Shown here piece after piece: positions 58,228-64,000 of a stretch of DNA of 64,000 nucleotides. Every line of letters begins with the position of its first letter. The first letter of the stretch is position 1. A program made the translations under genes and the position numbers. Where the stretch lies: NCBI RefSeq assembly GCF_015291625.1, contig NZ_CP030047.1, positions 8,060,001 to 8,124,000 of the forward strand. The letters run 5' to 3'. Below the pieces are notes generated by a model. That model did not search any database. It was not told the origin of the DNA and worked only from the letters and a program-made list of their open reading frames with translations. The stretch comes from Bradyrhizobium sp. CCBAU 53421. Lineage in GTDB: Bacteria; Pseudomonadota; Alphaproteobacteria; Rhizobiales; Xanthobacteraceae.

Positions 58228-58497
58228 TCACCGCGCAACATTCCTTCTTGCCAACACGATGCCGGTCGCGCGCTTCGGATCGGCCGTAATCTGCACGCAG
58301 TGATCCGACTCGTCGAGCAAATGCAGGTCGAAACGAGGAAACCGCCGAAACGGCTAATCCGTCACATCCGACGCATCGCAGCGAACGCATGCAAGCTGCG
58401 GAAAGCGGCGCCGCAGCTCGACAAGCGGGCCCGTGTCCGCGCCGTCGACAGCAAGCAGCCGTTCGATTTCAATCAATTCCTCCGCAGTAAGCGCCAT
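58228..58497 (-). pseudogene. DUF6129-type nif-associated gene with in-frame stop
   Basis: The frame reads MALTAEELIEIERLLAVDGA, then CVRCDASDVTD, a TAG at codon 48 (58354-58356), and after it PFRRFPRFDLHLLDESDH, then CVQITADPKRATGIVLAR. Both halves match the 80-90 residue nif-linked DUF6129 family, so a single nonsense change has split it. Lies between the DUF3024 and DegT-like genes. Confidence 0.75.
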
Positions 58498-58530
58498 CGT
58501 GGCTCCTCTAGTACTCTCCTAAGGTGGTCG

Positions 58531-58890
58531 TCATTGCCAGAACAGGCGCTCCGGATCCGCGTTCAACTCATCGATTGCTGAAGTCAAGCGGTGGTAAAGG
58601 CTGTAAAATTCCCAGATCCCTTGCGCGTGGTTCTTGCAAAACAGCTTCCAGATCCCACTGACGGTGTCGTAAAGAATCAGCGCGACATCAATGAGACCAC
58701 CATCCTGGTCGATATTGCGCGAGCAACAGGGACTCTCGACCAGATAGCCACCCCTCACTGGCGTCACGTTCGGCGAGACATAGAGATAGCGCCTGCGCGA
58801 GCTCAAGCCGCGCTCGATTCGCTTGCGATCGAGCTCGTTTGGGTGAGGAACCAACCCGGTCTTTACCTTCCTCATCAGCGCGGCAGTCAT
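58531..58890 (-). CDS. DUF3024-like protein in nif operon
   Basis: 119 residues. Core: RRRYLYVSPNVTPVRGGYLV, ESPCCSRNIDQDGGLIDVAL and LFCKNHAQGIWEFYS, the pattern of the DUF3024 family seen near nifZ/nifX in Rhizobiales. The two adjacent Cys (PCCSRN) may bind metal. Function unknown. 16 bases after nifZ. Confidence 0.78.
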   Translation of the reverse strand: MTAALMRKVKTGLVPHPNELDRKRIERGLSSRRRYLYVSPNVTPVRGGYLVESPCCSRNIDQDGGLIDVALILYDTVSGIWKLFCKNHAQGIWEFYSLYHRLTSAIDELNADPERLFWQ

Positions 58891-58905
58891 CGCGAAAGCC
58901 CCCCT

Positions 58906-59145
58906 TCAGAGCACCGTGATTTCTTCTTCAAAACAGCCAATGAGCCGTTGCACACCAAAATCGACAGTATAGATCGGCACGTCAGCTTCGGTATGGATAG
59001 CGACTCTGACGATCTCGCCGGTTGCTCCGGCGCCAAGCACGATCCCGTCGGGTTCCGTATTGGGAAAAGAGCCATCGTTGATGAGGTCGACCGCCGCTCT
59101 AACGCGTTGGCCCCGCCGATATTTCGGAAAGCGGCCCTCAGTCAT
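58906..59145 (-). CDS. nifZ: NifZ-domain protein (second copy)
   Basis: 79 residues covering one NifZ domain: KYRRGQRVRAAVDLINDGSFP, GIVLGAGATGEIVRVAIHTE, and VYTVDFGVQRLIGCFEEEI-like C-terminus. NifZ is a chaperone in MoFe P-cluster maturation. The ATG overlaps the preceding nifZ stop (ATGA). Two adjacent NifZ genes, differing in sequence, are present. Confidence 0.9.
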   Translation of the reverse strand: MTEGRFPKYRRGQRVRAAVDLINDGSFPNTEPDGIVLGAGATGEIVRVAIHTEADVPIYTVDFGVQRLIGCFEEEITVL

Positions 59146-59462
59146 GACACAGCCTCTTCCGGCAATGGCAAATCATCGATCTCCTCGCACGCGTCCACCG
59201 GCTCAAGCTCCTTGCGCTTCATGCCAACGCGGTAGCCACGTTCGACAAACTCGACGCCGTAGATGTAGAATTGCTGCAGGAACGTTCCGATCGAAACGAC
59301 GTAACCCACCTCTCCCTTCCTGACCAAAACCTCGCCAATCTCTTTGCCGCGAAAGGTGCCATCATTACGGATTGTGCGATTGGCACGCACCTTTTCGCTA
59401 AAGCTGAAGACAGGCGGCCCGCTGAGCTCGACGACGTCGCTATCGCGAACGATTTTATTCAT
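59142..59462 (-). CDS. nifZ: NifZ-domain protein
   Basis: 106 residues: KVRANRTIRNDGTFRGKEIG, EVLVRKGEVGYVVSIGTFLQ, FYIYGVEFVERGYRVGMKRKEL. The ATG at 59462 is preceded by GAGGGAG eight bases upstream; the same frame continues upstream into an LRV-like remnant (see 59463-59843), making a possible 233-residue fusion. Confidence 0.88.
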   Translation of the reverse strand: MNKIVRDSDVVELSGPPVFSFSEKVRANRTIRNDGTFRGKEIGEVLVRKGEVGYVVSIGTFLQQFYIYGVEFVERGYRVGMKRKELEPVDACEEIDDLPLPEEAVS

Positions 59463-59843
59463 GCAGCGCTCCCTCATGGACATGCAGGGCCGCTGCCGTA
59501 CCAGCGCAAGCGAGCCCTGCATCGATTTGGCCTCATTTTCGAAGACATCTGGCGATTCACCAGCGGCAATGCCGCACGCCATTTCAAGGCGGACATGCCG
59601 GTCAAGACCGCGCTGCGGTGCAGTTAGCACCCTCGGCAACAGTCCCTGCATATTCTCGAACCGCACGGGGGCGTTCGGGTCGTTCACCATGGCTAACGCC
59701 CACTCATTGTGAACAACCCTTGCCAGCATACGGCGGCACTCGACCTCCGCATCGCTCAACAATCGGTCGAACAGCTGCGGCGCGATGCGGCGCGCAACGG
59801 CGCGATCAACTTCATTGTCCTGGCCGGCGCGCATCGGCGTCAT
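59463..59843 (-). pseudogene. Truncated 4Fe4S LRV-repeat protein remnant, in frame with nifZ
   Basis: 127 codons: NEVDRAVARRIAPQLFDRLL, SDAEVECRRMLARVVHNEWA and LAMVNDPNAPVR are leucine-rich-variant repeats, as in the 4Fe4S LRV protein normally found between fdxN and nifZ. The Cys-rich N-terminal cluster domain is absent and a stop lies just upstream of the ATG at 59843. It may be translated as a fused N-terminal part of NifZ. Confidence 0.55.
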
Positions 59844-59974
59844 TCCCTCGCATCAAGCGAAGATCCGGGCCAGACGGCGAGGCTGCGATCGGGCTCGTTT
59901 CGCAGTCGCAGGAGCAAGCGCATGGGCGCATTCCTGGGCACGGTTCGCATCATCAAGCGGCGGCAATCCGTTCT

Positions 59975-60199
59975 TTAGGCTGGCGCCTGGTAGCGTGCCA
60001 AGGATGTGTCAACGACGCAGGTATTGTCGACCGGACAGGCGGCGACACATTGCGGCTCGCCGAAATAGCCGATGCATTCGGTACATTTTGCCGGTTCAAT
60101 GACGAAGCTCCCCGCCTTCTCAGAGATTGCAACGTTCGGGCACAAGGGTTCGCAGGCTGAGCAGCTCGTACACTGCGAGGCAATGATCTTGAATGGCAC
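59975..60199 (-). CDS. fdxN: 2[4Fe-4S] ferredoxin FdxN (FrxA-like)
   Basis: 74 residues with two clusters: [12 protein letters not shown] and [18 protein letters not shown], the longer second motif being typical of nif ferredoxins. A GTG start at 60199 has GGAGG five bases upstream. It may supply electrons to NifB, encoded just before it, or nitrogenase. Confidence 0.95.
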   Translation of the reverse strand: MPFKIIASQCTSCSACEPLCPNVAISEKAGSFVIEPAKCTECIGYFGEPQCVAACPVDNTCVVDTSLARYQAPA

Positions 60200-60208
60200 A
60201 TAACCTCC

Positions 60209-61768
60209 CTACGCCGCAGAGATCAGGGCTCCCTGCCGAAGCGACGCGTCACCGCGCTTCGCGTGCTGGATCTCACCGCTTTTCACCCGATCGAGATAGG
60301 ACCGGAACCAGGAGATCGCCGACTTCTCGATGAACTCATGCGCGTATTGATCAACCGGCTCGATTCCAGCCTTGATCAGATTGCTTTTCGGGCTTCCTCC
60401 GATTTTGGCTACGAACACCGCATGGCAGTCATTGATGCCGCGGATAATGGTCGAAAGCCGATCCTCCTCGCCATAACCGCCTTGGCAGTAGACGTCCACG
60501 CGGCGGTGGCCGACAAATTTTGTGCCGGATGTGGAAAGTTCGTAGACTTGGAATTCCCTCGCATGTCCAAAGTGCTCGTTGATCAGGCCGGAGCCTTTGG
60601 TTGCGACTGCCACCAGAAGCGTGATCTCGCTCACCTCTCCGGCCAATTCCCCGAGCTCTTCTTTGCTGGCCGCGGCCTTGGCAGCACGCTCATCCTCTAC
60701 CCGGTCTTGGTAAGCCTTGCGCATCTCGAGGTCGTATTTGACGTCCATCTTCATGACTTGGTCGGTCGTAAACTCTGCGCTGCGATCTTCTCCGAGCAGA
60801 CCCACAGCATCGGCACGGCACTGACGGCAGTGACGCATCATGTTCATCTCCCCTTCGCAAGCATCTTGCAACGCCTTCAATTCCTGCGCTGTCGGACCGC
60901 GCTGACCGTGGAGGCCAAACACTGTACCGTACTCGGGCGCGGAGATTAGCGGCATGATATTGTGGAGGAAGGCGCCGCGCGACTTCACCGCCTTGTTCAC
61001 TTCAACCAAGTGATCGTCGTTGATATGCGGGATCATCACAGAGTTGACCTTACACAGGATGCCCCGTTCGCTAAGCATCTCCAGGCCCTGCAGCTGGCGG
61101 TCGGCAAGTACCCTTGCCGCGTCGAGGCCGGTGTGGCGCCTGTGGTTGAAGAAGATCCAAGGATAGATCTTGGCGCCGATTTCGGGATCGATCATGTTGA
61201 TGGTGATCGTGACATGGTCAATCTTGGACTTGGCGATGACGTCAACATAATCTGGCAGGCTCAGCCCATTGGTTGATAGACACAGCTTGATGTCCGGAGC
61301 CGCTTTGGCGACGAGTTCGAACGTCTTGAACGTCTTTTCAGGATTGGCCAGCGGATCGCCGGGACCGGCGATGCCAAGCACGGTCATCTGGGGAATAGTG
61401 GCCGCGACCGCAAGCGCTTTCTTTACCGCCTGCTCCGGCGTGAGCTTCTCGCTCACCACGCCCGGACGTGATTCGTTGGCGCAGTCGTATTTGCGGTTGC
61501 AGTAGTTGCACTGGATGTTGCAGGCTGGCGCTACTGCGACGTGCATGCGGGCGTAATGATGATGCGCCTCTTCGCTGTAGCAGGGATGATTCTTCACTTT
61601 TTCCCAGATCTCGGTCGGCAGATCGCCTTGCCCTACCCGCGAGCCGCAACTCGCCTGCCCGGAGTTGGACGAGGTGCGGCAGCCTTTATGCTCGGCGGCC
61701 GGCTGCACCATCTTGCTGGCACCTACCGCAGCTTTGGCACATTTTCCGCGCCCGACGACCGCATTCAT
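60209..61768 (-). CDS. nifB: FeMo-cofactor biosynthesis radical SAM protein NifB
   Basis: 519 residues. Radical SAM motif [14 protein letters not shown] at about residue 82, the core with [16 protein letters not shown], a Cys-rich [15 protein letters not shown], and a C-terminal NafY/NifX-like domain ([20 protein letters not shown]). It makes NifB-co. ATG at 61768 follows GGGAG. A sigma54 promoter and NifA site precede it. Confidence 0.97.
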   Translation of the reverse strand: MNAVVGRGKCAKAAVGASKMVQPAAEHKGCRTSSNSGQASCGSRVGQGDLPTEIWEKVKNHPCYSEEAHHHYARMHVAVAPACNIQCNYCNRKYDCANESRPGVVSEKLTPEQAVKKALAVAATIPQMTVLGIAGPGDPLANPEKTFKTFELVAKAAPDIKLCLSTNGLSLPDYVDVIAKSKIDHVTITINMIDPEIGAKIYPWIFFNHRRHTGLDAARVLADRQLQGLEMLSERGILCKVNSVMIPHINDDHLVEVNKAVKSRGAFLHNIMPLISAPEYGTVFGLHGQRGPTAQELKALQDACEGEMNMMRHCRQCRADAVGLLGEDRSAEFTTDQVMKMDVKYDLEMRKAYQDRVEDERAAKAAASKEELGELAGEVSEITLLVAVATKGSGLINEHFGHAREFQVYELSTSGTKFVGHRRVDVYCQGGYGEEDRLSTIIRGINDCHAVFVAKIGGSPKSNLIKAGIEPVDQYAHEFIEKSAISWFRSYLDRVKSGEIQHAKRGDASLRQGALISAA

Positions 61769-61837
61769 CTCCCATGTCTCCCTGCAGGCAATCATCGGCT
61801 TCCCAGGACCAGCCCCGAGAGCCTCAGCAAGAGCAGT

Positions 61838-61853
61838 AGCAACTCACATGCCA
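61838..61853 (-). promoter_or_regulatory. Sigma54 promoter of nifB
   Basis: Minus strand TGGCATGTGAGTTGCT, a perfect match, 70 bases before the nifB start codon. Confidence 0.92.
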
Positions 61854-61940
61854 TGGTAGAGTCGACGCAATTGCAGCCATGCGCCAAACGGTTAGCTGGA
61901 ACAGCAACGTCAACGGATGCAAGAACAGCAACGATGCGCA

Positions 61941-61956
61941 TGTTTGAAAGGCAACA
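61941..61956 (-). promoter_or_regulatory. NifA upstream activating site of nifB
   Basis: TGTTTGAAAGGCAACA, perfect TGT-N10-ACA, about 90 bases upstream of the -24 element. Confidence 0.88.
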
Positions 61957-62107
61957 AGTACGTCGTATTTCTGCCGCCGAGCTCCACGGCGCTGCATTCA
62001 TTCAAACTCCAAGCATGCGCGATCCCGGCTCCTTCTCCGTTGGCCCTGATGCGATGCGGCATCTGACAATAGGCCGATGCGAGCTGGCGATCCGGCTTCG
62101 CAACGCA

Positions 62108-62971
62108 CTAATGGGTGAGCAGTATCTCGACTGCGCGAGGCAATCCAATCGCAAGCGGCGTCAGGCCCTGCTCGCGCAGAAAGCGGAGCTCATTGCGTGA
62201 GAGCGCATCCAGATCAACGATCGCATAGTGGGTTTTGGCTGAACGCTTGATGATTTGCCGGGCATAGCTACGCAACAGCTGGTCGTTGAACCGACAGCCG
62301 ATGAAGAGAAAGCTCTGTCCGATCCGCCTTTCCTTGATGATGTCCGGAATCGGTGTCTGGATGTCGATTTCGGTCAGCGCCTCGACATAGTCAGCGTGGG
62401 AGATCAGGAAGTTCTTTGCCGGCTGCACACCGCCATGCGGCTTGTACAGCACCGTCGTCCAGCTGTCCGCCACGACACCGTCGACCTCTTGGCCAATCGA
62501 GTCATAAAAGCGATACCAACGATTCTCGCCAATGCTGGCACGGGTGATACCCTGCACTTCGCCCCACCCATCGCGCTTATCCAACGCCCGGCGCATCGCG
62601 CCATCATACCATATGTCGACTATGATGGGCAGCGAAAGAGACGCAAGATGATCGTGCAAGGCGGTCGGCTCGACCGGCCGAGCGAAGGCCTGCGCCATCA
62701 ATGCCGTCACGGTGGAGCGATGTTTGCTGATTTCGATGTGCTGCGCCGCGGCCCATGCATTGCCCTTGGCCCGCCGCGGCAGCGCAACCTTGCTGGCGAA
62801 GAAAGCAGATAACGCCTCGGGTGTCGTCGGCACATCGGGTCTGGACAGTTCGGCAAGGCCAGGACCGATATAGGGAACAATGCTCGCGGCCCTCAGCCCG
62901 GCAGCGACGTCCGCGAGAATGGCCTTAGCATCGGTCGCATTGACAAAATCGATCTGCACGGGCGCATTCAC
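62108..62971 (-). CDS. SIR2-like domain protein of the nif region
   Basis: 287 residues. N-terminal nucleotide-binding loop [16 protein letters not shown], middle [17 protein letters not shown], and C-terminal [20 protein letters not shown], as in the SIR2-like family (non-histone sirtuin type). In some Bradyrhizobium it lies between fixU and nifB. Role in nitrogen fixation unknown; NAD hydrolysis or ADP-ribose signalling is possible. ATG overlaps the fixU stop. Confidence 0.83.
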   Translation of the reverse strand: MNAPVQIDFVNATDAKAILADVAAGLRAASIVPYIGPGLAELSRPDVPTTPEALSAFFASKVALPRRAKGNAWAAAQHIEISKHRSTVTALMAQAFARPVEPTALHDHLASLSLPIIVDIWYDGAMRRALDKRDGWGEVQGITRASIGENRWYRFYDSIGQEVDGVVADSWTTVLYKPHGGVQPAKNFLISHADYVEALTEIDIQTPIPDIIKERRIGQSFLFIGCRFNDQLLRSYARQIIKRSAKTHYAIVDLDALSRNELRFLREQGLTPLAIGLPRAVEILLTH

Positions 62972-63192
62972 GGATCGTCACCGTCTTCGCCTCGTTTCTT
63001 GGCGTTGATTGTTACCGGCAAGCGCGTATCGCTCGCCATCTGCGGCAAATCGAGCACCCAGCCATTGGCAATTTTGATCCAGCCGCCCCATAGCGTCTCG
63101 TGCTCGGATTCCACGATCGGCTCTTCAAGATCCTTTTTCGGCACGTAGATCGATAGGCCCGCGTCCCGAGCGCGGCGGATCATGATCTTCAC
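62968..63192 (-). CDS. fixU: NifT/FixU-family protein
   Basis: 74 residues: start [20 protein letters not shown], then [20 protein letters not shown], and a short C-terminal tail. Matches NifT/FixU. A GTG at 63192 overlapping the nifS stop (GTGA) is chosen as start because KIMIRR is the family N-terminus. Function not known precisely; it is made together with nifS. Confidence 0.88.
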   Translation of the reverse strand: MKIMIRRARDAGLSIYVPKKDLEEPIVESEHETLWGGWIKIANGWVLDLPQMASDTRLPVTINAKKRGEDGDDP

Positions 63193-64000
63193 GAGCTCAA
63201 CTCCCTCGACTGCAGCGCATGGCTGGGCTGACCGGCCGATCCCCGCAAATTGGCGCGCAGGCGAGCCACGATGTCGGATAGTACGCACACGACCTCATCG
63301 ACCTCCGCAACAGAGGTTTCACGCGACAGAGAAAAGCGCACCGCGCCGCGCATACTCCGCTCCGGCACCCGCATGGCGCGCAGAACATGCGATGGCTCCA
63401 TTGAGCCGGACTTGCAGGCTGCCCCCAGCGACACTGCAATGCCCGCACGATTGAGATGATGGACGATTGCTTCGCTTTCGAGATCATCGAACGCGATATT
63501 GGCCGTGTTCGTTAGCCGATTGCTAGCATCGCCGAGCACCGCGCACTCGCCGCTGTGCAAAATCCCCTGCTCCAGGCGGTCGCGCAACGCGCCAATGCGA
63601 ACACGCTCCGGCTCAAGCCGCTCGACCGCCAGTTCCGCAGCTTTTCCAAGACCAACGATGCCGGGGACATTCTCAGTACCGCCGCGGCGCCGACGTTCCT
63701 GCGATCCACCCCAGATCAGCGGGCGGAATTTTGTCCCTTTGCGCAGATAGAGCGCGCCAATCCCTTTTGGGCCATGCAGCTTGTGCGCCGAAAGCGACAG
63801 CATGTCGATCGCACTGTCCTTCAGGTCGACGCGTTCCTTACCGACGGCCTGGACCGCATCGGTGTGAAACAGCGCGCCTGCCTCACGGGTCAACCCGGCC
63901 AGAAACTCCACGGGAAAAATCGTACCGGTCTCGTTATTGGCCCACATAGTCGAGACGATCGCCGTGCGGGGCCCGAGCGCGCAGCGAAACGCCTCGATGT
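63189..64000 (-). CDS. nifS: Cysteine desulfurase NifS (5' end outside window)
   Basis: The last 270 residues. PLP Lys in SLSAHKLHGPKGIGALYLRK, catalytic Cys loop GAACKSGSMEPSHVLRAM, other blocks MWANNETGTIFPVEF and GGSQERRRRGGTENVPGIVG. It supplies sulfur for NifB-co and Fe-S clusters. The frame is open to the window end. Confidence 0.97.
   Translation of the reverse strand, partial: IEAFRCALGPRTAIVSTMWANNETGTIFPVEFLAGLTREAGALFHTDAVQAVGKERVDLKDSAIDMLSLSAHKLHGPKGIGALYLRKGTKFRPLIWGGSQERRRRGGTENVPGIVGLGKAAELAVERLEPERVRIGALRDRLEQGILHSGECAVLGDASNRLTNTANIAFDDLESEAIVHHLNRAGIAVSLGAACKSGSMEPSHVLRAMRVPERSMRGAVRFSLSRETSVAEVDEVVCVLSDIVARLRANLRGSAGQPSHALQSRELSS

Noticed and set aside
58228..58390. N-terminal extension of the DegT-like frame up to 58390
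   Set aside because: It is a different frame of the DUF6129 relic and lacks family similarity; the ATG at 58183 fits the family.
61868..61888. Second -24/-12-like element upstream of nifB (TGGCGC then TGCA)
   Set aside because: GG and GC are nine, not ten, bases apart; the perfect element at 61838 explains nifB.

Overview
The window reads as part of the symbiosis island of a legume-nodulating alphaproteobacterium, most likely Bradyrhizobium. It carries a rhizobial (Rhc) type III secretion system with tts-box promoters, then nif/fix genes with NifA/sigma54 promoters and one FixK-type box. fixB-fixC-fixX is present without fixA, nifH lies apart from nifDK, and broken genes and an insertion-sequence relic are scattered between. 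Long non-coding, decayed stretches and several pseudogenes are typical of such islands. Everything here comes from reading the sequence and recalling protein families; no database search was run.

Layout. (1) 1-10.5 kb: end of the split secretin rhcC2 and a lipoprotein gene on +, then the compact minus-strand core operon nolB-rhcJ-nolU-nolV-rhcN-rhcZ-rhcQ-rhcR-rhcS-rhcT-rhcU, read from a tts box that faces rhcC1 on +. (2) 10.5-18 kb: a repeat-rich effector candidate behind a tts box, a cobalamin-riboswitch-controlled class Ia nrdA with a broken nrdB, an IS6 transposase relic, a methyltransferase gene, and a decayed second copy of the nolB/rhcC1 divergent region with its own tts box. (3) 18-26 kb: nopX, then nopC-nopA-rhcD-two small genes-rhcV-y4yS, each block behind a tts box. 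(4) 26-37 kb: a phasin gene with a NifA/sigma54 promoter, a ferritin-like protein with two P-loop ATPases, the E3 ubiquitin-ligase effector NopM, a SKWP-repeat effector and small unknown genes. (5) 37-44 kb: a di-haem peroxidase, modC, a DUF2478 gene and ahpC-ahpD, two of these units behind sigma54 promoters. (6) 44-64 kb: fixBCX, nifW, nifV, nifH-nifQ, an ArsC-like nitrogenase-associated gene, OmpW behind a FixK box, a 2Fe-2S ferredoxin, a candidate NifA-dependent small RNA, and a long minus-strand operon nifB-fdxN-nifZ-nifZ-DUF3024-DUF6129(broken)-DegT-like-small gene-Rieske, preceded by nifS-fixU-SIR2-like.

How it fits together. TtsI, responding to plant flavonoids through NodD, would switch on the secretion machine and its effectors early in infection. 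Later, low oxygen would activate NifA and FixK, which switch on nitrogenase maturation (nifB, nifS, nifV, nifQ, nifZ, nifW), electron delivery (fixBCX, ferredoxins), molybdenum handling (modC, nifQ), peroxide defence (ahpCD, di-haem peroxidase) and probably granule control (phasin). The points most worth follow-up are the candidate NifA-dependent small RNA near 55.7 kb, the captured tts-box promoter upstream of a methyltransferase, the B12-riboswitch nrdAB locus with a dead nrdB, and the DegT-family protein lacking its PLP lysine.
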